Shown: piece by piece, positions 31,663 through 38,105 of the stretch | Layout of the letters: the number at the start of each line of letters is the position of its first letter | Numbering within the stretch: the stretch's first letter is position 1 | NCBI GenBank assembly: GCA_025997955.1 | Contig: BNVH01000031.1 | Coordinates: 1 to 38,105, forward strand | Direction of reading: 5' to 3' | DNA length: 38,105 nucleotides | Source of the DNA: Synergistales bacterium | GTDB taxonomy: Bacteria; Synergistota; Synergistia; Synergistales; Aminobacteriaceae | Notes under the pieces: model-generated | Told to the model about the DNA's origin: nothing | The model's input: the letters and a program-made list of their open reading frames with translations, nothing else | The model's database searches: none | Position numbers and translations under genes: made by a program

Positions 31663-32469
31663 ATGGAGAGTGTGACGGTTTTTTGCGCTTTGAGCCTTTT
31701 ATCGTTCGCCGCTTCGGCCATATCCGCGACTACGGGCATGGGAGGCGTCTTTCTTCTCGCTGGTATGTACGCTCTAATCAAGGATATCGCCATAGTTCTT
31801 CCCATTCATGCTTGCGTCAGCATGGTCAGCAATATCACTCGCATAGTGACTTATATAAAATTTGTCAATGTCGCCGCTTATAAATTTTTTATGTATGGAA
31901 GTATTTTCGGGCTTGCGGCCGGCACGGTCTTATTGAACTTTTTACTTTCAAGGCGAGACGAGCTTACGCCATACATGATGGTTGTCATTGGCCTGTTTAT
32001 CGTGTGGGGCACGAGGAAAAAATCGGCCCCCTTAACAGAGGACGCTCCTATGTCCCATTTCGCGCTCTTAGGACTGTACGCGGCTCCTATCAGTTTATTG
32101 TTTGGAGCGAACGGGGTCATCATCGCTCCCCACTTAGTGCGCAAAGATATGTCCAGACAGGTTGTCGTCGCCACATCCACGGCTTGCCAGCTAAGTATAC
32201 ACGTCTTGAAAATCGTCATTTTTTTCACTTTATGGCATGTAAACAGCGGTACATCGACCTCAATTTTGTTTAAAAGCTGGTATTCATTCGCTCTCGTGCT
32301 GTGCATGGTTTTTACCGCCTTATTGGGGACTCTGTTTGGAAGAGCGTTTACTGACCGGATAAGCGAGAAGACGTTTAAAACCGTATTTGTGTATACAATC
32401 TATATTGTGGCTTGTAAGCTCGTTATTCTCGATGGCTTATTTCCCATTGTAAAGCGCATGGCCTTTTGA
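31663..32469 (+). CDS. TSUP family permease (TauE/SafE type)
   Basis: A 268-residue inner-membrane protein with about eight hydrophobic segments and the two-fold TauE/SafE (TSUP) pattern: GMGGVFLLAGMYALI near 24-38 in the first half, then FGANGVIIAPHLV near 142-154 in the second. The family includes exporters of sulfite, sulfoacetate and other small organic anions. It lies between tctC and tctB of TTT system 2; TSUP genes are not a normal TTT component. The start codon ATG has GGGGTG about 6 bases upstream. Confidence 0.83.
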   Translation: MESVTVFCALSLLSFAASAISATTGMGGVFLLAGMYALIKDIAIVLPIHACVSMVSNITRIVTYIKFVNVAAYKFFMYGSIFGLAAGTVLLNFLLSRRDELTPYMMVVIGLFIVWGTRKKSAPLTEDAPMSHFALLGLYAAPISLLFGANGVIIAPHLVRKDMSRQVVVATSTACQLSIHVLKIVIFFTLWHVNSGTSTSILFKSWYSFALVLCMVFTALLGTLFGRAFTDRISEKTFKTVFVYTIYIVACKLVILDGLFPIVKRMAF

Positions 32470-32524
32470 AAACGGCTTACTATGTGACTGTTAAAAAAGT
32501 AGCGTTTTAGTAGGAGATGATTGC

Positions 32525-33055
32525 GTGACTAAAGATCTTTACTTTTTCCTGACCGTTTGTGTCGTTTTGCTGTTTATTGTCATGCTCGCGTCGATTCGCT
32601 CCGGGCGAAAAGAACGCGTCGGGCAGGTCGTCGTCGCGTTTGTTTTATTAGAAGTAGCGGCGCTGTTCATCTGGATGGCTTACGGCCTCGAAATATCCCC
32701 TCTAATGGACTCAAACCCGGCGACCGTTCCCGTTGGATGGGCCGGCGCGCTTGCTGTTTTTGCCGTCTATCAGCTTATCCGTGTCTGGCGCGGCGAAACG
32801 CCTCCCGACCCGAAAACGGGGCGCATAGGCAAGGTGCTTTTGACGGTCGTCATTGTCGCCGCTTGTATTGTGGGTATCGAATACGCCGGGTTTTACATAG
32901 CGACATCCGGCATGATCATACTGATGCTTCTTCTGCTTGGCGAGTATCGCGTAAAAGTTCTCGTGCTATCGCCTTTAGGTTGGTCTCTTTTCGCGTGGCT
33001 CTGTTTTGAAAAATTGTTGCGCTTAGGGTTGCCGGTCGGCAAATTCTGGATGTAA
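32525..33055 (+). CDS. tctB: TctB small membrane component (TTT system 2)
   Basis: A 176-residue protein with four hydrophobic segments, of the TctB family. It contains the typical long first helix followed by a Lys/Arg-rich loop (SIRSGRKERVGQ), a middle helix pair and LRLGLPVGKFWM at the C-terminus. GTG start with AGGAG 8 bases upstream. The gap to tctA is 16 bases. This locus keeps TctB separate, unlike the fused TctA-TctB at 6716-8752. Confidence 0.87.
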   Translation: MTKDLYFFLTVCVVLLFIVMLASIRSGRKERVGQVVVAFVLLEVAALFIWMAYGLEISPLMDSNPATVPVGWAGALAVFAVYQLIRVWRGETPPDPKTGRIGKVLLTVVIVAACIVGIEYAGFYIATSGMIILMLLLLGEYRVKVLVLSPLGWSLFAWLCFEKLLRLGLPVGKFWM

Positions 33056-33071
33056 GGGGGAAGATGCGCAA

Positions 33072-34583
33072 ATGGAAGTCTTTTCTCATCTTTATGACGG
33101 ATTAGCGGCGCTTGCCGGTGCGCGACCTTTTATTATCATGGTCGTCGGCGTCATAGTCGGCATCCTTGGAGGCGCCATGCCCGGAATTTCCCCGTCCATG
33201 GCGGTCGCTCTGCTTTTGCCTTTCACGTTTGGCATGACCCCGACGATGGGCATCGTCATGCTATGCGCCATTTACTTGGCAGCCAACTACGGAGGCTCCA
33301 TCACGGCTGTGATTATCAACACGCCGGGAACTCCGTCGGCGGTCGTGACGGCGTTTGACGGGTATCCGCTCGCTCAGCAGGGAAAGGCCGGCTGGGGACT
33401 CGGCATATCTTTGATAGCGTCGGTCGCGGGCGGTTTTATCGGGATTGCCATACTGATTCTCTTTGCCATACCCTTAGCGGGCCTTGCCCTCAAATTCTGG
33501 CCGGCTGAGTATTTTGCCCTCGCCCTCATGGGGCTAACGACAGTAGCGTCGCTCGGCGGCGGAAAATGGGTGGAATCCTTCGTCGCCGTGTTGCTGGGGC
33601 TTTTGCTCAACACTATCGGCATGGATCACATGACGGGGACATCGCGCTTCACGTTTGACATCATTCGCCTGTATGACGGCTTCTCGTTTGTTCCGGCTCT
33701 CATCGGGCTCTTCGCTATAAGCGAGGTGCTTGATAACGTCGAAAGTTTTAACTTCAACATGGCGAAAATCGAGGTCGCGGATTTGAAATCAGTCTGGCCG
33801 ACAGTGAAGGATTATATGAAACTAAAATGGACGATAGCGCGCGCGGGTATTCTCGGAACCGTTATCGGCATATTCCCAGGGGCGGGCGGTACCATAGCGT
33901 CTTTCATCGCCTACGACGTCGAAAAGCGCCTAAGCAAGGAGCCTGAAACCTTCGGCCGCGGCAACCCTCACGGCGTGGCCGCGGCGGAGTCCGCCAACAG
34001 CAGCTCCGTGAGCGGCGCGCTCGTGCCGTTGCTCGCTCTGGGCATTCCGGGCAGCGCGTCGGCAGCCGTATTGGTCGGGGCTCTGATGATACATGAACTC
34101 CGTCCGGGGCCTGAGCTTTTTACCCGTCATCCTCTTTTGGTCTACACGCTGTTTTCGAGCCTTTTGGTCTCGAACGTAATACTTCTGGCCTTGGGCGCTT
34201 TCGGCAGCCGGCTATGGATCAAGGTTTCGCTGATTCCCAAGAGGATTCTTTATCCCTTTATTTTCGTTTTCTCCATGATAGGCAGCTATGCCGTGCGCTC
34301 GTCGCTTTTCGACATCGGCGTGTGCTTCGGTTTCGGCGTCCTCGGCTGGATTTTGAACCGATACCGTTATCCGGTCTCGCCCATCGTCCTTGGGTTGGTG
34401 CTCGGCGCCATGCTTGAGACGAACTTGCAGATGACGCTGATGATGGGAGGTCCCTCACTTTTCTTGACGCGCCCAATTAGCGCCTTGTTGTTGCTTCTTT
34501 CGGTCGTCCTTATCGCGTGGCCTTTCATCGCGGATATGAAAGCGAGAAAAAAACGTCAGGTACAAAAATCGAAGGGGAAGTGA
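33072..34583 (+). CDS. tctA: TctA large membrane component (TTT system 2)
   Basis: A 503-residue polytopic membrane protein of the TctA family. Conserved segments: GILGGAMPGISPSMAVALLL near 29-48, ANYGGSITAVIINTPGTPSA near 70-89, GIFPGAGGTIASFIAYDVEK, ESANSSSVSGALVPLLALG, then GIPGSASAAVLVGAL. About 12 hydrophobic segments. The ATG follows AAGGGGGAAG. The C-terminus is basic (KARKKRQVQKSKGK). It works with TctB and TctC of the same operon; phoU begins about 58 bases later. Confidence 0.94.
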   Translation: MEVFSHLYDGLAALAGARPFIIMVVGVIVGILGGAMPGISPSMAVALLLPFTFGMTPTMGIVMLCAIYLAANYGGSITAVIINTPGTPSAVVTAFDGYPLAQQGKAGWGLGISLIASVAGGFIGIAILILFAIPLAGLALKFWPAEYFALALMGLTTVASLGGGKWVESFVAVLLGLLLNTIGMDHMTGTSRFTFDIIRLYDGFSFVPALIGLFAISEVLDNVESFNFNMAKIEVADLKSVWPTVKDYMKLKWTIARAGILGTVIGIFPGAGGTIASFIAYDVEKRLSKEPETFGRGNPHGVAAAESANSSSVSGALVPLLALGIPGSASAAVLVGALMIHELRPGPELFTRHPLLVYTLFSSLLVSNVILLALGAFGSRLWIKVSLIPKRILYPFIFVFSMIGSYAVRSSLFDIGVCFGFGVLGWILNRYRYPVSPIVLGLVLGAMLETNLQMTLMMGGPSLFLTRPISALLLLLSVVLIAWPFIADMKARKKRQVQKSKGK

Positions 34584-34641
34584 GGGGAGCATTCTGATCG
34601 GAAAATCGGCCGAAAAAGAAAGACGTGACGGGAAAAAAACG

Positions 34642-35334
34642 GTGGAGGCTTATCTGTACTCATTCGATAAGACGCGCATTGTGGAATATGTACTGAAAAT
34701 GGGCGGCGCTGTAGCTGAAGCGCTTAAAAACGCCGTCGACGCTCTTGTAACCAAAAACGTAGACCTTGCCAAAAACGTTGTGGACGACGATGACGAGGTA
34801 GACGCAATGGAGCGAACAATAGACCAAGAATGCCTGAGATCTATTGCCATGCGTCAACCAGTGAGGGAAGAACTACGTTTTATTTTCGCGGTACTGAAAA
34901 CAATAACAGATCTCGAGCGCATAGGAGATCAGGCGGTCAATATCGCCAGATGGGCCATAGAGTTGGACAAATACCCCGGATACGATACGTCTCCCGTAAT
35001 TCCTGAGATGAGGGACATCGTTGAGGCTATGCTTCGTGACGCCCTCAATGCTTTCAAAACCTCGGACAGCGAACTCTCTATGAAGATATGCAAGAGCGAC
35101 GAACAAATCGACGAAATGTATTCAAATGTGTTCGACCAGTTCATAGATTTGATGGCCTCTCACAAATCTGGCGACGCAAATGTCGTCCGCGTCGCCGCCG
35201 GACAGATGTGGGTAGCGCGACACTTGGAGCGGGTGGGAGACCATGTCACTAATATGGCGGAACGAATCTACTTCGTGGATAGAGGCGAAATCCTGACTAA
35301 GAAGCCGGCGAGAGAATGGAAAGATTCCGAATAA
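34642..35334 (+). CDS. phoU: PhoU-family phosphate signalling protein
   Basis: A 230-residue helical cytoplasmic protein with the two PhoU repeats. Repeat 1 contains DDEVDAMERTIDQECLRSIAMRQP and LKTITDLERIGDQAVNIARW; repeat 2 contains DEQIDEMYSNVFDQFIDLM and ARHLERVGDHVTNMAERIYF. The E(R)xGDxxxNIA pattern binds metal in the family. PhoU normally restrains the Pst transporter and PhoR. No pst or phoB/R gene lies in the window. The GTG at 34642 has only a weak upstream site; GAGGGGAG at 34582-34589 could instead serve a non-ATG start near 34594, so the N-terminus may be about 16 residues longer. Confidence 0.9.
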   Translation: MEAYLYSFDKTRIVEYVLKMGGAVAEALKNAVDALVTKNVDLAKNVVDDDDEVDAMERTIDQECLRSIAMRQPVREELRFIFAVLKTITDLERIGDQAVNIARWAIELDKYPGYDTSPVIPEMRDIVEAMLRDALNAFKTSDSELSMKICKSDEQIDEMYSNVFDQFIDLMASHKSGDANVVRVAAGQMWVARHLERVGDHVTNMAERIYFVDRGEILTKKPAREWKDSE

Positions 35335-35354
35335 CTTATTATATCAACCCTATA

Positions 35355-35873
35355 TCAACCCCTTATTTTTTGATCGAAGCCATAATAAGCAAGGCCCGCC
35401 ACAGCGACGGCCAAGGCGTCGGCCGTGTCGTCGGGCTTTGGAATTTCGTCGAGTGACAAAAGCCTTTGCACCATTCTCTGCACCTGAGTCTTATCGGCTG
35501 TGCCGCTGCCGCATACGGCCATCTTAATCTGTGCCGGCTTGGGCTCAAGCACCGGCAACCCGCTCTGGGCGGCTAAGAGCATAATGGCTCCCCTTGCCTG
35601 CCATACGTACTCGGCCGTTGTGGTGTTGCGCCCGAAAAAGAGCCGCTCGATACACAAAAGGTCGGGGGAGCAGTCGCTAAGCCTCGCGGCCTTGATTTGC
35701 TCCCCAAGAGTTTCATATAAGCGAAGAATTCTGTTTTGAAAAAGCATGTCAGGCGTTGTCTCTACGCAACCAAACGCAAGGGCGCTGAGGACAGACCCAG
35801 ACTGCCTCACAAACCCCCATCCCATACGGGCTAAACCGGGGTCGATACCAAGACACACAAGCCCCGGTTCCAT
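35355..35873 (-). CDS. ruvC: Holliday junction resolvase RuvC
   Basis: A 172-residue nuclease that cuts four-way junctions with RuvAB during recombination repair. Catalytic acids: Asp11 in GIDPGLARMGWG, Glu76 in CIERLFFGRN, and Asp149 plus Asp152 in DDTADALAVA, matching the D-E-D-D set. Length is typical. It follows yebC with a gap of 24 bases, a common bacterial pair. RuvA and RuvB are not in the window. The stop lies 20 bases from the convergent end of phoU; no clear terminator is seen there. Confidence 0.95.
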   Translation of the reverse strand: MEPGLVCLGIDPGLARMGWGFVRQSGSVLSALAFGCVETTPDMLFQNRILRLYETLGEQIKAARLSDCSPDLLCIERLFFGRNTTTAEYVWQARGAIMLLAAQSGLPVLEPKPAQIKMAVCGSGTADKTQVQRMVQRLLSLDEIPKPDDTADALAVAVAGLAYYGFDQKIRG

Positions 35874-35897
35874 TGCGCCAAACGCCTCTATTCTTAT

Positions 35898-36692
35898 TTA
35901 TTCTTCTTCCAACAAAGCGGCGACTTCGTCGGGAATGTCGAAGTTGGAGTATACGTTTTGAGCGTCGTCATGCTCCTCGAGCGCGTCTATAAGGCGGATA
36001 ACCTTGCGGGCGGACTCGGCGTCGGATATGACTACCTGAGTCTTCGGCACCATCGGTGTCTCAGCGCTCTCTATGATATATTTTGCCTTCTCTAAAGCTT
36101 CTTTCAAGGAGTCCAAATCATCGGTCTCACAGTAGAGGGTGAAACCCTCGTCCGACGGCTCCATGTCGGTCATTCCGGCTTCAAGCCCGCAAGACATGAG
36201 CGCGTCCTCGTCCGCCGGAATGTACTCAGGGCCTTTTTTGGACGGCGCCGGATTAGCTATACCTTTTACCTCAATGACGCCCTTACGCTCGAACATCCAA
36301 GCAACGCTGCCGGCCTCGCCTATCTGTCCGCCGTTGCGAGAGAGAAGCGCCCTGATTTCGGGAGTGGTTCTGTTGCGGTTGTCGGTCATCACCTCTATCA
36401 AAACAACGGTTCCGGCTGGTCCGTGAGCCTCGTAAGTAAGCTCCTCGTAAGCCGCGCCGTCTATCTCGCCTGTACCGCGCTTGATGCCGCGCGTAATGTT
36501 GTCTATCGGTACGCTAACGGCTTTAGCCCGCTCGATGGCCGTCTTTAGGCGCATATTCATAGAGGGGTCGCCGCCGCCCTCCTTGGCCGCTACGATGATA
36601 GCGCGCACAAGTTTCTGAAAAAGATTGCCGCGCTTGGCGTCTTGCGCCGCCTTTCTGTGTTTGATGTTTGCCCACTTGGAATGACCCGACAA
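35898..36692 (-). CDS. yebC: YebC/PmpR family regulator, translation-associated factor
   Basis: A 264-residue protein with the invariant N-terminus SGHSKWANIKHRKAAQDAKR followed by the three-domain YebC layout, including ARAKAVSVP-like and NRNRTTPEIRALLSRNGGQIG segments. Proteins of this family bind DNA as regulators and some assist ribosomes at proline stretches. I chose TTG at 36692, which has GAGGTG 6 bases upstream and puts SGHSK right after Met; a GTG three codons before overlaps that site. The C-terminal tail ends ALLEEE. It sits between the HD-GYP gene and ruvC on one transcript. Confidence 0.94.
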   Translation of the reverse strand: MSGHSKWANIKHRKAAQDAKRGNLFQKLVRAIIVAAKEGGGDPSMNMRLKTAIERAKAVSVPIDNITRGIKRGTGEIDGAAYEELTYEAHGPAGTVVLIEVMTDNRNRTTPEIRALLSRNGGQIGEAGSVAWMFERKGVIEVKGIANPAPSKKGPEYIPADEDALMSCGLEAGMTDMEPSDEGFTLYCETDDLDSLKEALEKAKYIIESAETPMVPKTQVVISDAESARKVIRLIDALEEHDDAQNVYSNFDIPDEVAALLEEE

Positions 36693-36725
36693 AAAAATCA
36701 CCTCATTAAAGTATTAAATATATGC

Positions 36726-37934
36726 CTATCCCCCAAAACCCTTGTTCAAATCGCTCACTATATCCCCGTCGATACGTCCTGCCACGGCCAATTTGTCGAG
36801 TATGCCTATCGCTTTTTCGTGGGGCATACCGTCTTTGTACGGCCTTTTTTCGACCAACGCCTGATATATGTCAAGGCATGCCATTAGACGCTCCTCAAAG
36901 CCCAACTCTGGAGCCGTGAGACCAAAAGGATAGCCTGACCCGTCTAACTTTTCATGGTGAAGAGCGGCCCAAGAGCCAAGCGGCTGAAAGCCATCTATCT
37001 CGCTTAAAATGCTATAAGAGATCCAAGCGTGGTCTTGTATAGCCGTGAACTCCGCCGGAGTCAGGCCTGACGGCTTTTCTAAAATGTTCGAGTCCACGGC
37101 CAATTTGCCTATGTCGTGCAACGCGGCGGCAAGATAATATTGGGCCTTTTTTTCGGCGTCAAAATGATAGTAGTTGGACATTGCATCGGCTTTTTTGGCC
37201 AAGCCCATAGAGTGATCTCGCGTGAAACGTGATTTATAGTCTATTATCCTCGCGAAAAAGGACGCAAAAGACACTAGCTGTTCCGGGGAATAATTTTCGT
37301 GATACAGAGGGAGCGTTTTATTTAGAGCGTTGTCTATTTCTCTATCTATCATATACATAAAACTTTCTTTGCTGTGAAATATATCCAAAAAAGCCTCCGC
37401 TTGACTGGGGGCAAAGAGTTTTCCGGTTTGCCTCTTAATAAAATCGGCAATCTTAGAATATTTTTCGTCCGAGACGGCGCTGAGATGAAAAATAGCGTCC
37501 ACCTGATCTCCTAAATGAATAAGCGACGCGCCAAGCGGAATTTCGTCCCCCTTTTTTCCAATAATGCCGTTACCGTCCGCGGCCTCGTGATGATACAGAA
37601 TAAAATTATCCACATTGCCGTGAAACGGAATTTGTTTGGCGTACTCCTCCCCTATAACGCAATGACGCGCCATATTTGTTCTTTTGCTTTTCAAAACTTC
37701 ATTCCCCTGATTTGCCTCTTCCTGAATGTATTCCGGTAAGGCGCTGTCATGAAGCAGCGCGCAACCGACCACGTCAGACTTCTCGTTCTCGTTCAGGCCA
37801 AACTGCTCCCCGAGAAGCGCGCATATATACGCAACACGCTTCGAGTGATGCGACGATATCCCAACCAAGTCATGTTCAACGTAATCCAAGCCGCGCGAGA
37901 AAGCATACAACATGCTGTTCAAAGACAGCTCCAT
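36726..37934 (-). CDS. Tandem HD / HD-GYP domain phosphohydrolase
   Basis: A 402-residue soluble protein. The C-terminal half (about 235-395) is a full HD-GYP domain: His241, HD at 273-274 (ALHDIGKLA), and HHEKLDGSGYP at 326-336, the signature of cyclic-di-GMP phosphodiesterases. The N-terminal half (about 20-170) repeats the plan in degraded form: HH at 29-30, HD at 62-63 (LLHD), and HHEAADGNGI at 115-124, without the GYP triad. The gene thus looks like an internal duplication in which only the second copy kept a typical site. No sensor domain is visible. It begins with ATG after AAGGAG and leads into yebC after 33 bases. Residues about 120-159 are encoded by a segment repeated in inverted form at the window end. 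Confidence 0.9.
   Translation of the reverse strand: MELSLNSMLYAFSRGLDYVEHDLVGISSHHSKRVAYICALLGEQFGLNENEKSDVVGCALLHDSALPEYIQEEANQGNEVLKSKRTNMARHCVIGEEYAKQIPFHGNVDNFILYHHEAADGNGIIGKKGDEIPLGASLIHLGDQVDAIFHLSAVSDEKYSKIADFIKRQTGKLFAPSQAEAFLDIFHSKESFMYMIDREIDNALNKTLPLYHENYSPEQLVSFASFFARIIDYKSRFTRDHSMGLAKKADAMSNYYHFDAEKKAQYYLAAALHDIGKLAVDSNILEKPSGLTPAEFTAIQDHAWISYSILSEIDGFQPLGSWAALHHEKLDGSGYPFGLTAPELGFEERLMACLDIYQALVEKRPYKDGMPHEKAIGILDKLAVAGRIDGDIVSDLNKGFGG
37460..37576 (-). repeat. Arm 1 of a 117-bp perfect inverted repeat
   Basis: This stretch inside the HD-GYP gene is the exact reverse complement of 37989-38105. It encodes residues about 120-159. The arms are separated by 412 bases, and the second arm ends exactly at the window edge, so the true length may be greater. 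Confidence 0.9.
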
Positions 37935-37988
37935 ATCGAATCAACTCCTTATGTAAAACCTAAAAAACCGACTCGTCACGAGAATGCA

Positions 37989-38105
37989 ACGGTAACGGCA
38001 TTATTGGAAAAAAGGGGGACGAAATTCCGCTTGGCGCGTCGCTTATTCATTTAGGAGATCAGGTGGACGCTATTTTTCATCTCAGCGCCGTCTCGGACGA
38101 AAAAT
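37989..38105 (+). repeat. Arm 2 of the inverted repeat, fold-back copy at the window edge
   Basis: The plus strand here reads NGNGIIGKKGDEIPLGASL and onward, identical to the HD-GYP protein encoded on the minus strand at 37460-37576. No start codon or ribosome binding site precedes it. Normal upstream sequence of the HD-GYP gene ends at 37988, and the copy runs to the last base. This is typical of a contig end that folds back (assembly or amplification chimera), though a real inverted duplication is possible. Confidence 0.9.

Noticed and set aside
35341..35361. Direct repeat ATATCAACCC twice
   Set aside because: Two copies of 10 bases between phoU and ruvC; too short to support a repeat array or binding site.
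1..38105. CRISPR arrays, tRNA or rRNA genes, insertion sequences
   Set aside because: I saw no regularly spaced repeats, no tRNA cloverleaf or rRNA sequence and no transposase or terminal inverted repeats on reading both strands.

Overview
The window reads as chromosomal DNA of an anaerobic, organic-acid and peptide scavenging bacterium, most likely a member of the Synergistota. This placement rests on the density of TRAP and TTT transporters, mixed GC content, strong AGGAGG ribosome binding sites with frequent GTG/TTG starts, and the yebC-ruvC neighbourhood; no rRNA or tRNA is present to confirm it. Both edges look incomplete: a gene start runs off the left edge on the minus strand, and the right edge is a fold-back copy of sequence inside the window.

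Layout. (1) 1-371: divergent promoter region with an AT-rich part and a short structured segment. (2) 372-5126, plus strand: galactokinase, then a FIST-domain sensor and a cytoplasmic hybrid histidine kinase that form a likely signalling pair. (3) 5180-27680, minus strand: about 22.5 kb of almost gap-free genes in one direction. In transcription order these are a thiolase-like enzyme, a DUF35 zinc-ribbon protein, a CaiB-type CoA-transferase, an MBL-fold hydrolase, TRAP transporter I (P, Q, M), an MmgE/PrpD protein, a small membrane protein with a sodium:solute symporter, TRAP II with two tandem binding proteins (P2, P1, Q, M), a second MBL-fold hydrolase, a relic of an iron-dependent alcohol dehydrogenase, an isoaspartyl-dipeptidase-like amidohydrolase, TRAP III in Q-P-M order, and a tripartite tricarboxylate transporter (fused TctA-TctB, a TctC relic, an intact TctC). 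(4) 27681-27972: divergent control region with a strong LysR-type palindrome, followed by the LysR-type regulator gene on the plus strand. (5) 29012-35334, plus strand: a CYTH-like protein with an exopolyphosphatase, a second TTT system (TctC, TSUP permease, TctB, TctA), and PhoU. (6) 35355-37934, minus strand: HD/HD-GYP protein, YebC and RuvC. (7) 37935-38105: the HD-GYP upstream region and then a 117-bp perfect inverted copy of part of that gene.

The most interesting unit is the minus-strand island with its divergent LysR regulator. It couples at least five secondary uptake systems for carboxylates to a small set of enzymes able to open, hydrolyse, CoA-activate and cleave them. The two MBL hydrolases could open lactones or cleave esters, the CoA-transferase could activate the acid, and the thiolase/DUF35 pair could cleave or build a C-C bond. 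The thiolase lacks the usual nucleophilic Cys and the GHP histidine motif, so it resembles the Ltp2-type aldolases that work with DUF35 partners. The amidohydrolase keeps all metal ligands of isoaspartyl dipeptidase but has lost two of its substrate-recognition residues. The pathway and its substrate are inference; the gene calls are mostly firm at family level. The island also shows recent gene turnover: duplicated binding proteins, a truncated tctC and a truncated dehydrogenase.
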